Source: Cognataquiflexum nitidum (GTDB taxonomy: Bacteria > Bacteroidota > Bacteroidia > Cytophagales > Cyclobacteriaceae). Taken from it: DNA of 64,000 nt. This document shows positions 53,672 to 62,766 of this stretch, piece after piece; within the stretch, counting starts at the first letter, position 1, and every line of letters begins with the position of its first letter. Under the pieces are notes generated by a model. It saw only the letters and a program-made list of their open reading frames with translations, was not told where the DNA came from and searched no databases. The DNA lies in assembly GCF_022538055.1 (NCBI RefSeq), contig NZ_JAKZAM010000019.1, positions 32,249-96,248 of the forward strand, read 5' to 3'. Position numbers and translations under genes: made by a program.

Positions 53672-54187
53672 ATAATATTTATGAAAATAGATTTAGTTTA
53701 TTAGATAAAATCGTTTTTTTTTAATTTGGTACCTATATTCTGACCTGCGAAGAAACAAAGACGCCTTTTTATTTGAGGCAATAATGTCAATTAATACATC
53801 CTTATTCATGCCCTGGGAAAATACATTTACTCCTACTAACGGGTTTGAGTATTTGTATCATCAATGAAAAGTGTCGCCATGCGGAGTTCCCGTATTGGCC
53901 TTTCCCCTACTCTTTCGACCAAATCCAAAGTTTGTACAATGAAGGGGATAACACATCCTGCAATCCGGCACCTTTGAAGTCGAAGCCATGCATTTGGGCA
54001 GCAGGTTATCTAAGATTTGTAGAATGGAACTTCCAATTCTGAGTCCTCGGATCTAGGCGTACACCCCAGCATCCTCCTTTGATGATTACATCATTATTTC
54101 CGGCCTTACTCATGTCTCCGAATCCCAATCCGTGGAAAACTAGCCAAAATTTCATCTATTCCGGATTTTCATTATAATTCAGATTTT
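53672..54187. other. Spacer, no supported gene
   Basis: About 516 bases. A 65-codon frame at 53845-54042 is Pro/Phe/Tyr/Trp-rich and matches nothing I know; it may be a decayed fragment. No repeat or RNA gene seen. Confidence 0.35.
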
Positions 54188-55207
54188 CTAAGTATTTTCT
54201 ATGAGAGTTCTGTGATACTCCATGGCAAGGTCAAGGTACTTTTTTCCTTTTGCCAATTCTTGGGTTCTTTTTTCCTGAACCTGCTCGGACAAACTGTTCA
54301 ATAGGTACACTTTGGCCCGGACGTTTGCCCTAAGGCATTTAAAATATAGAAAAATTGATTTGTCTTCTTCTTTGGGGAAGCAAGTCAAATTATGGTTATA
54401 GACTTCCAAAAACACATCTGAAAGGCCTTTCCTACCATGAAACTCCAAATCCATGCAGAGAAAGGCGATTTCATAGAGAATATCAATCTGCCTAAAGGCA
54501 TCCTCAAATTCAATACAGTCAAAAAGTACGGGCTTTTTGTAGATAAAAATATTTCCGCTGTGTAGGTCTCCATGCACATCCCTAATAAATCCTTCCCTAC
54601 TCCGTTGTAATAACCTTTTGCCATGTTTAGCCAAAAAGTAGTCACTCCATAACGTCAGCTTGGTAATAACATCAATATAATCGGAGCCAAATTCTTTTAA
54701 AACCACTTCTTGAACAGTGGTCAAGTCATTGAATATTGTCCTAGCCTGTTCATAATGATGATCTTTAGCGATGATTTCAGCATTTTTATGAAACTTCGCG
54801 GTCTGTTTGGCAATGAGAGAAATACTGATTGGATTGACTTTGTTTTGCTTGAGAAGCACATCCATTCTTTTGCCACTCCGCATTCGCTTCATACAAACCA
54901 CATAATCCTTTACTTCGCCCTGTCCAGCGCCAATGGACCAATTGTCATTAAGGAAAAGAATAGGCTGAACTGAGAGATAAATCGGTGAAAAACGCCTGTT
55001 GAGTTCCAATTCCTTTTCGCAATACTTCTTTCTTTGCTCAAGAGTGGAATAATCTAAAAATGAGAGTTTGATGTTTTTCTTGATTTTAAAGGCATGATTT
55101 CGGCCTAGAATCACCCAAGAGATATTGGTCTCTTCTAAAACTCCTTGTATAGGTTCACCTTCAAATAATCCTTCAGACATCAATATCTTTACCTCTTGCC
55201 TTTCCAT
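54188..55207 (-). CDS. Aminoglycoside phosphotransferase-like kinase (COG2187 type)
   Basis: A 339-residue protein of the APH-like kinase fold. The catalytic loop is RDVHGDLHSGNIF near residue 205 and the metal-binding Asp lies in VLFDCIEFEDAF, the equivalent of DFG. WVILGRNHAFKIKKN near residue 35 carries the ATP-contacting Lys. This matches COG2187, usually found as the N-terminal half of a protein whose C-terminal half is a P-loop kinase. Here that half is a separate gene upstream with 20-35 bases of overlap. Aminoglycoside resistance should not be inferred. Substrate unknown. Confidence 0.82.
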   Translation of the reverse strand: MERQEVKILMSEGLFEGEPIQGVLEETNISWVILGRNHAFKIKKNIKLSFLDYSTLEQRKKYCEKELELNRRFSPIYLSVQPILFLNDNWSIGAGQGEVKDYVVCMKRMRSGKRMDVLLKQNKVNPISISLIAKQTAKFHKNAEIIAKDHHYEQARTIFNDLTTVQEVVLKEFGSDYIDVITKLTLWSDYFLAKHGKRLLQRSREGFIRDVHGDLHSGNIFIYKKPVLFDCIEFEDAFRQIDILYEIAFLCMDLEFHGRKGLSDVFLEVYNHNLTCFPKEEDKSIFLYFKCLRANVRAKVYLLNSLSEQVQEKRTQELAKGKKYLDLAMEYHRTLIENT

Positions 55208-55727
55208 AGTTTGATTTTATAAATTTCTCAGCCAATTCCAAACTTTCACGGAGGTTAGTGTCGGTAGAATTTATCATGATATGATCTTCAAGAATAGGTT
55301 CAAATTCAGATTTAATCCTCATATACACATCCATATCGGCTTCGCTGTCCGTTCGAGGTTTAGAAAGCCTTTTGGCGATCAATTCCTCCGACGCAGTAAC
55401 ATGGATAATAAAGAGTTGCCATGATAGGCTTTTTGACAAAAAGATAAACATATCACGGACTTGTTGAAGATAAAAAGTTCCATCCAATACAAGGCTATTT
55501 CCAGATTTATGGATCTTTTTAGCCCTATCGAACATTTCTTCATAGACAGATAGTTTATTGTCCAACTGATAACTTCCCATCAGGCCTAATTCCTTTCGGA
55601 GTTCATCACTTCCAAGATATTCTGCATGGATTTTATTGGCTAAATTTTTTGCAAAATAGCTTTTACCTGATCCCGGAAGACCCATTACCATGATTATTAC
55701 TTGGGCTGATTTCGAAACTTTATCCAT
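55173..55727 (-). CDS. P-loop kinase (COG0645 type)
   Basis: A 184-residue P-loop NTPase of the AAA_33/adenylylsulfate-kinase-like group. Walker A is MGLPGSGKSYFA near residue 18 and GNSLVLDGTFYLQQVRD contains the Walker-B-like Asp. HVTASEELIAKRLSKPR carries the lid Arg residues. The ATG at 55727 (MDKVSKSAQ) is chosen; an ATG five codons earlier (55742) is possible. It overlaps the APH-like gene, so the two halves of what is usually one fused protein are made as coupled subunits here. It is the upstream gene, the reverse of the order in the fusion. Confidence 0.82.
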   Translation of the reverse strand: MDKVSKSAQVIIMVMGLPGSGKSYFAKNLANKIHAEYLGSDELRKELGLMGSYQLDNKLSVYEEMFDRAKKIHKSGNSLVLDGTFYLQQVRDMFIFLSKSLSWQLFIIHVTASEELIAKRLSKPRTDSEADMDVYMRIKSEFEPILEDHIMINSTDTNLRESLELAEKFIKSNYGKARGKDIDV

Positions 55728-55822
55728 ACCTCTCCAATTCATTCCGGGGTATATTTGATAAACAACCGTTCCCTAGTTGTTCAAATTCTGATGTTTTACA
55801 TCGGAAAGTGCTTTTATCATTT

Positions 55823-56806
55823 TCACCTCTTTTTTTCCTCTTTCTTCAGTTCCTTCTCCTGTTTTCTGTAATACTTACGAAAAAGGAAACTTCCTTTCAG
55901 AGCCTCCATATTTTGATTAAAATTATAGGTACTCTGTTCGATGTTGACCATACTGTTCATAAGGGTCTCCCGCATGAGACTGTCTTTGATTATCAGTCCA
56001 GCAGAGCCTTCTCCTGATTCAATGTTGTTCACTATTTTTCTGATTTCTTCCATCATCATGGCGGCCTCAGAACTTGTTTTTAGGATATTTTCGATGGATT
56101 CACTCAGGTTTTCAGCCATTAAAGAGTCTGTAAAAGCCTGTTGGATAATCCCTTTCCCCTGCTCAAAACTCTCTACAAGCTCCTTACCTGTCTTAGCGAG
56201 TGCCGCGGCGTTAGAACCTGCCTTTTTAAATTCCAAGATTGTATTTTTGATTTCTTGCGGAAGATGCTCATCAGAAAGTAATGACCAAAGGCTTTCACTT
56301 TTATTCAATTTATCAGAAACTTCCGAAAGGTTTCTGAGGGTGATTTCGAGATAATCACCTGTGATACTTAATTTTTCAAGCATTTCATCCGTATCAAGTG
56401 CGGGCTTAGAATATAAGATATCACCTTCTTCGATAGGTAAGGAATTGCCTTGCTGGGGAAGGATGTGGATGATTTTATTTCCCATCAATCCATCGGTATT
56501 GATGGAAGTGATTGCATTTTTCCTAATGAAAGGTTGCATTTTCTTATGGAGGTAAAGGGTGATGTGAATAGATGAGTCATTAGCCATTTCTATTGATTTG
56601 ACAGTTCCAACATCGATTCCCTGAAACCGGACATTGTTTCCGGGTACCAGGCCATTTACATTTTCGACTACAGAAATGATGGTGATTGATGAACCGAAAA
56701 TATTTTGGTTTTTTCCGATCATATATAAGGTATACACAAGGAAAAGCAGACCGGCGAGTACCATCAGCCCTAATTTCGAATTTTCAATTTTCTTTTTCTC
56801 TTTCAT
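55823..56806 (-). CDS. mlaD: MlaD/MCE-domain substrate-binding protein of a lipid ABC transporter
   Basis: A 327-residue protein with one N-terminal membrane helix (about residues 12-30). One MCE domain (about 38-115) follows, with VNGLVPGNNVRFQGIDVGTV and GLMGNKIIHI. A long helical tail (about 130-315) ends in a Lys/Glu-rich coiled coil. MCE proteins form hexameric rings that carry lipids between the two membranes. It is the last gene of the mlaE-mlaF-mlaD unit, two bases after mlaF. The longer tail than in E. coli MlaD is usual in Bacteroidota. Confidence 0.9.
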   Translation of the reverse strand: MKEKKKIENSKLGLMVLAGLLFLVYTLYMIGKNQNIFGSSITIISVVENVNGLVPGNNVRFQGIDVGTVKSIEMANDSSIHITLYLHKKMQPFIRKNAITSINTDGLMGNKIIHILPQQGNSLPIEEGDILYSKPALDTDEMLEKLSITGDYLEITLRNLSEVSDKLNKSESLWSLLSDEHLPQEIKNTILEFKKAGSNAAALAKTGKELVESFEQGKGIIQQAFTDSLMAENLSESIENILKTSSEAAMMMEEIRKIVNNIESGEGSAGLIIKDSLMRETLMNSMVNIEQSTYNFNQNMEALKGSFLFRKYYRKQEKELKKEEKKR

Positions 56807-56808
56807 AG

Positions 56809-57552
56809 TCAGTCGAAAAACTCCCTGATTTTGGGATCTTTGGATAAACGAAGATTGTCATAAGTATCATCAGCATAACTCCTTCCTTCGATCAACATGA
56901 TCACCCGGTTGGAAGTAATTCGGATACAATTCATATCATGGGAAATGATCACAGAGGTGGCATTGTACTTTTTTTGCATGTTGACCATCAGCTCACTGAT
57001 TTCCCTTGCGGTAATGGGATCCAATCCTGTAGTTGGCTCATCATAAAGAATGACGCTGGGATTTAAAATCAGTGCCCGGGCCAACGCAATTCTTTTTCTC
57101 ATTCCACCGGAAAGTTCAGAGGGCATCATATTTACCGTATGTGACAGTCCAACATCTTCCAAAGCTTCTTTGACAGCACTTTCAGCATTTTTTGCCCTTT
57201 CTTCTTTGGTCCAATGGATTCGCAGTGGAAATTCAAGATTTTCCCTGACAGTCATGGAGTCATATAGGGCATTGCTTTGGAAAAGAAACCCTACTTTAGC
57301 TCTTAATTTATCCAGCTCTTCCTGATCAAGGTCATTGATATCATGGTTCAAAACGATGATCTGACCGGAATCCGGACGAATAAGGTCAATGATACATTTT
57401 ATCAAAACTGATTTGCCCGAACCTGATTTTCCCAAAATAACAAGATTTTCACCGGGATTCACATCCATAGAAAAGTCTCGTAGCACATGGTTATCACCAA
57501 ATGATTTATTGATATTTTTTACTTCAATGACCGGTTTCAAATCTTTTTTCAT
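56809..57552 (-). CDS. mlaF: MlaF-type ABC transporter ATP-binding protein
   Basis: A 247-residue ATPase. Walker A is GKSGSGKSVLIK near residue 38, the Q loop is in FLFQSNALYDSMTV, the signature is LSGGMRKRIALAR, Walker B is VILYDEPTTGLDP and the H loop is VIISHDMN. This set, including YDSMTVRENL, matches Mkl/MlaF. It powers lipid transfer by the MlaE permease. It starts directly after the mlaE stop. Confidence 0.93.
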   Translation of the reverse strand: MKKDLKPVIEVKNINKSFGDNHVLRDFSMDVNPGENLVILGKSGSGKSVLIKCIIDLIRPDSGQIIVLNHDINDLDQEELDKLRAKVGFLFQSNALYDSMTVRENLEFPLRIHWTKEERAKNAESAVKEALEDVGLSHTVNMMPSELSGGMRKRIALARALILNPSVILYDEPTTGLDPITAREISELMVNMQKKYNATSVIISHDMNCIRITSNRVIMLIEGRSYADDTYDNLRLSKDPKIREFFD

Positions 57553-58332
57553 TTATGTCAAACCGAGAATATCTGTAATTTGAACTGCAATCAAATCGAT
57601 AATAAACACCAGTAAAGAAGCTACGATTACAGCTGTGGTTGCTGATCTTCCCACGCCTTCTGTTCCTTTGGTTGAATTATACCCTTTATATGTTCCTATT
57701 ATTCCAATGGCAAAACCAAAGAAAAATGTTTTGATCAAAGAAGGAAGCATATCACTAAAATCCAATACTCCAAACACCTGAAACCAATACAAATGCCAAC
57801 TGACCTGACCCCTGATATTTACACCCAAATAGCCACCATAAAGCGAAATGGCATTTGCCAAACTCGAAAGAACGGGCACCATCAAGGTTGCAGCCATTAC
57901 CCTCGTCACCACCAGATATTTGAAGGGATTGGTCCCGGAGACTTCCATGGCATCAATCTGTTCTGTTACTCGCATAGACCCTAACTCTGCCCCCATACCG
58001 GAACCGATTTTTCCGGCACAGATCAAAGCTGTAATCACAGGAGCGATTTCTCTTATCAACGAAACAGAGACCATAGAAGGGAGATATGATTCCGCTCCAA
58101 ATTCAACCAAAGTAGGTCTTGACTGTATAGTCAAAACAAGCCCCATAATAAATGCTGTGACCCCGACAAGGGTTAATGTCTTATAACCTATCCAATAGCA
58201 CTGATTCACAAACTCGTGGTACTCCTGCTTGGGCTTGGAAACTTCTCTAAAAAACCGGGCCGTAAACCTGGCAATATCACCGATTTCATTCAAAAATTGA
58301 TTCTTATCAATATTTGGGATTTTTAGCTTCAT
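57553..58332 (-). CDS. mlaE: MlaE-type ABC transporter permease
   Basis: A 259-residue inner-membrane permease with about five to six helices and the MlaE/YrbE signature: REIAPVITALICAGKIGSGM, ELGSMRVTEQIDAMEVSG, and NPFKYLVVTRVMA. It is the first gene of a three-gene lipid transport unit (E-F-D). No mlaB or mlaC gene is present, as usual in Bacteroidota. The last segment has GYNSTKGTEGVGRSATTAVI, the cytoplasmic coupling region. Confidence 0.93.
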   Translation of the reverse strand: MKLKIPNIDKNQFLNEIGDIARFTARFFREVSKPKQEYHEFVNQCYWIGYKTLTLVGVTAFIMGLVLTIQSRPTLVEFGAESYLPSMVSVSLIREIAPVITALICAGKIGSGMGAELGSMRVTEQIDAMEVSGTNPFKYLVVTRVMAATLMVPVLSSLANAISLYGGYLGVNIRGQVSWHLYWFQVFGVLDFSDMLPSLIKTFFFGFAIGIIGTYKGYNSTKGTEGVGRSATTAVIVASLLVFIIDLIAVQITDILGLT

Positions 58333-58707
58333 TTTGAATGTCCTTTGCCAAAGATGACGATATGCCGATCAAAAATTAGCGTTGATAATCAAATAATTCC
58401 ATGATGTTTATCATGTTTTTTCAAAAAAGAGTATTTGGGAAAAATTAATCCAAACCTATTTTTAATAATCGGGAAAAATTCAAGCCGGCTGTTTAAACCA
58501 ATACACTACCAATATATTTACTTAGAAACATACTGACTTGTCCCCACTAGGTTAATTTCCATTTTTTTTAGGAGACCATGCCAATCCTATATGCCTTTAT
58601 TCTAATATTTTAGCTTTCTTAATTGAAATTAATAATATTCTTCTGTCAATTCTTCATTTGAAAGAGTAAGTCTATTTTTTAACTTGCAGTACATAACCCC
58701 TACAAAT
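58333..58707. other. AT-rich divergent spacer
   Basis: Holds the promoters of the mlaE unit (minus strand) and the ROK kinase gene (plus strand). No gene, repeat or clear operator was found. Confidence 0.4.
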
Positions 58708-59370
58708 TTGAAAATACTAGTCATCGATATCGGAGGAACAAACGTCAAGGTAAAGGCAAATAATGATCAGGAAAGGAGAAAAATACCTTCCGGAAGTTTT
58801 ATGAATCCTGAGAAAATGGTTTCTGAAATATTGGAGTTTACCAAAGACTGGGAATATGACTACATCTCGATAGGGTATCCCGGAATTATCAAAAAAGGTA
58901 AAATAATGACTGAACCCAAAAATCTTGGGCAAGGATGGATTGGTTTTGACTTTGAGTCAGCTTTTAGGAAACCGGTTAAAATCATGAATGATGCCTCTAT
59001 GCAGGCCTTGGGATCCTATCAGGAAGGTGTACTTTTATTTTTGGGATTGGGAACCGGGTTAGGTTCAGCGCTAGTGGTAGACGGCAGCGTGGTACCTATG
59101 GAATTGGCTCATCAAGATTACAAAAAAGGGACTTTTGAGGATTATGCCGGATTGAGGGGCCTAGAGAGAATGGGACAAAAAAAGTGGCAGAATCATGTCC
59201 AAAATATCATTTCAAAATTCTCCGAAGCATTCTTACCTGATGATGTAGTCATTGGCGGCGGTAATTCCAAGCTTTTATCCGAACTGCCAACAGGATGTAG
59301 GTTTGGTAATAACAACCTTGCATTTCAGGGAGGATTCAGGATGTGGGAATACATTACTGAACATCAATAA
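58708..59370 (+). CDS. ROK-family sugar kinase (polyphosphate-glucokinase-like)
   Basis: A 220-residue protein of the ASKHA fold. The phosphate-1 motif is VIDIGGTNVKV at the N-terminus, then SIGYPGI and IMNDASMQALG (catalytic Asp). The phosphate-2 motif is FLGLGTGLGSALV, and VIGGGNSKLL closes the fold. Its short length and order resemble PpgK-type glucokinases. The usual ROK zinc-finger Cys motif is not seen. The start is TTG at 58708 by comparison with homologues that begin with KILVIDIGGT; an upstream TTG at 58684 is possible. Glucose is the likeliest sugar, but the phosphate donor (ATP or polyphosphate) is not shown. Confidence 0.78.
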   Translation: MKILVIDIGGTNVKVKANNDQERRKIPSGSFMNPEKMVSEILEFTKDWEYDYISIGYPGIIKKGKIMTEPKNLGQGWIGFDFESAFRKPVKIMNDASMQALGSYQEGVLLFLGLGTGLGSALVVDGSVVPMELAHQDYKKGTFEDYAGLRGLERMGQKKWQNHVQNIISKFSEAFLPDDVVIGGGNSKLLSELPTGCRFGNNNLAFQGGFRMWEYITEHQ

Positions 59371-59375
59371 AGTTT

Positions 59376-61466
59376 TTATTTTTTAAATGGCCTTACTTTC
59401 CTTTCCTCATTTTCAATGTTATCCCCATTATTGGGAGATTTTTTTTCTAAATCCTTTTGCAAAAGATTTTCTCTTGATGGCTCTTTTTCGTAAATGGGCA
59501 AGAAAAAGTGATGAGGCCTTTTTATAAATCGAAGAAATAAAATCCCAAAGAGTTTTCTGCTTTGCTTGAAGGTAACTTTTCTTGACTTGATTGCTACAAA
59601 AATTGCCAAAGAAAAACTCACCAAAAAGTTCATCGCTCCTATACTAAAAACCCCTGCAATGGATAACAAAACTTGACTAAATGTAAGTTGATCTCCTATT
59701 GAGGCAAAAGCCAACCCAAAATTCCCACTCGCAAATGTAATATGCTGTATATCAAGCGGAAGACCGAGAATTACCCCTATCGTACCCATAAAACCCAGGA
59801 AAATCCCCAGAAAGAAATTTCCTGCCAAACTTCCTAAGTTGTTATCAATGTAATGGCTAAACCCATCTGTCCTTTTCTGACCCATAAACCTGACCAAACC
59901 TTTATGGATTTTGATCCGCTGAGGAATTTTATTATAAACACTCTTATTGTCATAGTATCCAGAAATCATTCCAGATAGGAATAAAAAAACACCTGCAATA
60001 CCGGCATGGAAGATTGCAAGGCTGTTTAAAGGATCCATTTCTGCAATTAGCTTGAATGCTTTCTCATCGCCAGCTATATGGTTTCCGGAAAAATGATGAT
60101 ACCCAAAAGCGATCAAAAAAGCCACCGGAAAGGCAATAACAACATTTCCTACAAAAGCTATGAATTGAGATCTGAAGATTTTGACCACAAACTCAGAAAG
60201 GTTACCCAAGGCAACTGATTTTGGTTTTTCTACTTCGTCCAGTGCTGCCGCTAGTTTGGAGGCCGTCATTGCGGGTTGCTTGGTAGCCAAAGTGGAATGG
60301 GTCAGGTGTATGCCTATAAATCCTAAAGAATAATTCATACTATACATAAAGGCCTCTCCAAAAAGCGGTAACCTCAGATAATAAATCAACACCTTGATAA
60401 CGGACAAGAAGCCAACAATAAATCCTCCTCCCATGGAGGAAACCAACATTTTCCACCATTCTTTTGCGGAATTGGCAATATAGTGCTCACCGGTTTTGCC
60501 GGCATGTTCGGTAATTTGAAAGGCAAGCAGGTTGACATTATCCTCAATATGATCGCTTAGACTATTCCTCCTATTTACAGCTCTGACTAAAACCTTGAGT
60601 AATTCAATTTCCCCTTGAAAGTCTGATTGATTATCTGATTTGGAGACCAATTTCAAAAGGGATTTGAGCCTTTCAATGTTTTGTTTGAGCCGGAGGAGAA
60701 GGTAGGACAGGTGGAGGTCTGTCCCAAATTTGCGCTTGTTCTTACGGATCAATAGGATGTATTCCTCACACTGAGACAGCATGACCATGAGGTGTTTGTA
60801 ATCTGAGTTCTGATCGATCTTGTCAAAATCCAGGTCTTTTTGATACAGATCTACATAATCAAAAACCGATTTGTTTTGAACGATAAAAGGCGAATCAAAA
60901 TACTCCAGCTCAGGGAGTTTTGAGAGAATTTCTGGCTCCAAGCCCAATGCTGCTATCCTTTGAGAAACTACCAGAATACTGTTTAGGGTCTGAGATATCA
61001 ATTTTTCCTCTTTGGGAAGGTTTTGTATTTCAGTCCAACCCAACAATTGGAAAAGCCCGGCATAGGTCTCATTCGAAATTTCATTGACCCATAGAAAATC
61101 CCACTTTTGATAAAAAACAGATACAAAAATGGTCATGACATCCTTTTCATCATATACCTTGGGCAAAAAGTATGTATTGATTCTATCAAAAGCCTCAGAA
61201 AAAAATCCCTTGTTGGTCAGAATACCTGATTCTGTGAAAATCTGAATGTACTGTTTTTGATCAAACAAAGTCTCCAGATAGCATCGGAAAAAAGCAATAT
61301 GTTCAGGATTTTCTTTTAAACTGTCAGCAAACCCTTTTATATTTTCAGTGGCTAAAGAAAGGTTATTTTTGGGAGGACGGATCCTTTCTACAATCGTCAA
61401 AAGCAAATCTGAAGATTTATCCTGATGCTGAACTTTTATAAGCTCAAGAATATCTGAAAAGTCCAT
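59376..61466 (-). CDS. Gcr-type (COG4389) polytopic membrane protein, called site-specific recombinase
   Basis: A 696-residue protein. The N-terminal 330 residues are soluble and helical. The C-terminal half has about seven membrane helices, with GGGFIVGFLSVIKVLIYYL, MYSMNYSLGFIGIHLTHST, ISGYYDNKSVY and GSLAGNFFLGIFLGFMG. The soluble part contains no tyrosine- or serine-recombinase catalytic motif. This set defines COG4389, named site-specific recombinase after gonococcal gcr. The layout reads as a membrane transporter or scaffold, not a DNA enzyme. It ends in a charged tail. Convergent with the ROK kinase gene. Confidence 0.82.
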   Translation of the reverse strand: MDFSDILELIKVQHQDKSSDLLLTIVERIRPPKNNLSLATENIKGFADSLKENPEHIAFFRCYLETLFDQKQYIQIFTESGILTNKGFFSEAFDRINTYFLPKVYDEKDVMTIFVSVFYQKWDFLWVNEISNETYAGLFQLLGWTEIQNLPKEEKLISQTLNSILVVSQRIAALGLEPEILSKLPELEYFDSPFIVQNKSVFDYVDLYQKDLDFDKIDQNSDYKHLMVMLSQCEEYILLIRKNKRKFGTDLHLSYLLLRLKQNIERLKSLLKLVSKSDNQSDFQGEIELLKVLVRAVNRRNSLSDHIEDNVNLLAFQITEHAGKTGEHYIANSAKEWWKMLVSSMGGGFIVGFLSVIKVLIYYLRLPLFGEAFMYSMNYSLGFIGIHLTHSTLATKQPAMTASKLAAALDEVEKPKSVALGNLSEFVVKIFRSQFIAFVGNVVIAFPVAFLIAFGYHHFSGNHIAGDEKAFKLIAEMDPLNSLAIFHAGIAGVFLFLSGMISGYYDNKSVYNKIPQRIKIHKGLVRFMGQKRTDGFSHYIDNNLGSLAGNFFLGIFLGFMGTIGVILGLPLDIQHITFASGNFGLAFASIGDQLTFSQVLLSIAGVFSIGAMNFLVSFSLAIFVAIKSRKVTFKQSRKLFGILFLRFIKRPHHFFLPIYEKEPSRENLLQKDLEKKSPNNGDNIENEERKVRPFKK

Positions 61467-61615
61467 TTAGCTCAAAAATTAAATATTTGTTGACTATCAT
61501 AAACCGATAATCCCTTTTCGGGTTCCATTTTACAGGTTTATAAAGATAACATTGTCTTACTTAAAGACTTTACTTTTTTGCTTTTGCCAACAACCGATTT
61601 TATTTTCTGAACCAA

Positions 61616-62572
61616 TTAAAAGCCAACTGTCGCCAAGGCCTTGTTAATTGCCAACTTATTTAATTGAAGTGCAACATCATTTTCCATGTCATTCAATTCT
61701 TGATTGAAAGGCTCCGCCCTGACCGGACCATCATAACCGATATCAAGTATTCCTTGGAGAAAATCCTTGGTATTGATTACCCCTGTTGACATCGGAAGTT
61801 CTCTTTTCCCATCCAGTTGGGTTTCCCTCGTAAATCCTAATCGGGCATCATTGAGGTCGACCACCACGACATCTTCAGGTTTTAGTGTTCTTAAATCTTC
61901 CAAGGTGTCATTGGCGCAGTACCAATGAAAAGTGTCCAATACAAATCCCACATTACTTTCTCCGATTTCCCCGATCAATTCCTTTCCCTCTTTCATGCTT
62001 CCGATAAAAGGATATCGGTTTTGGGTCATCATTGTCCGCATCCCCAAGTATTCTAACCCAAACCGGATTCCGTGATCCTTCATCACTTTAGCACATTCTC
62101 CGAGTCGGTAAGCATGTTGCTTCATATTTTCATTATACGTCAGTTCATTATGAGAAGAAATGATCCAAGTGATGATGCGAGTGGCACCTTGCTTTTCCAT
62201 CGTCTGACAAAATTTCCTTAAAACCTTGAAGTCATCATTAAACCTTGTATTATCCTGCCGGAATTCCACGGGAATATTGGTAGAGTCGTAGCTGATTCTG
62301 TTTTCCTTCATTTTGATAAGGATTTCATTTAGCTGAGCCTCCGAATAATTTTCCATCACTTCTTGGGTGAAAGGACTTATTGCCTCATATTGGTATTTGA
62401 TGGCATAATCCAGGGTTTGGGCAAAATTGGCCTTGACACCGATAATTCCGGGATTAAGAGCGATTTTAAATTTTCTTACTGCCTTAATCCCTGCCGTTAA
62501 TGTTGAAATCGGTGAGCTGACAAGGGCTGCTGTAGCCAAAGATGTCGCCTTTACAAATTCTCTTCTTTTCAT
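61616..62572 (-). CDS. Tat-exported TIM-barrel sugar isomerase/epimerase-like protein
   Basis: A 318-residue protein with a twin-arginine signal (KRREFVKATSLATAAL). An AP-endonuclease-2-like TIM barrel follows. Visible strand motifs are KIALNPGIIGVKA, EAISPFTQEVM, GIRFGLEYLGMR with a metal Glu, GFVLDTFHWYCAND with metal Asp and His, VVVDLNDARLG, and GYDGPVRAEPFNQEL with the final Glu. Four metal ligands are thus intact. The group isomerises or epimerises sugars and inositols and is often exported in Bacteroidota for plant-glycan use. Substrate unknown. Confidence 0.88.
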   Translation of the reverse strand: MKRREFVKATSLATAALVSSPISTLTAGIKAVRKFKIALNPGIIGVKANFAQTLDYAIKYQYEAISPFTQEVMENYSEAQLNEILIKMKENRISYDSTNIPVEFRQDNTRFNDDFKVLRKFCQTMEKQGATRIITWIISSHNELTYNENMKQHAYRLGECAKVMKDHGIRFGLEYLGMRTMMTQNRYPFIGSMKEGKELIGEIGESNVGFVLDTFHWYCANDTLEDLRTLKPEDVVVVDLNDARLGFTRETQLDGKRELPMSTGVINTKDFLQGILDIGYDGPVRAEPFNQELNDMENDVALQLNKLAINKALATVGF

Positions 62573-62766
62573 TGTCTAGACATTTTGTAAACAAGATACA
62601 CGATTCGTCCAAAGTTCAAAAGCAGATATTGACCACAGGATTGACCCAGTTACCGAAAACAGTTTAATTGTTTGACAAAAAATTATACTTTGATAATTTG
62701 AACAAAGAAAAAAGCAAACCAAAAACTCAGGTTTGGAATTTTGAAAAACCATAAACCCAAAGCACC

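Noticed and set aside
54188..55207. Aminoglycoside resistance gene
   Set aside because: The kinase fold is APH-like, but the sequence belongs to the COG2187 group paired with a P-loop kinase; nothing points to antibiotic modification.
59376..61466. Mobile-element recombinase
   Set aside because: Membrane topology and lack of catalytic recombinase motifs; no att sites or flanking repeats.
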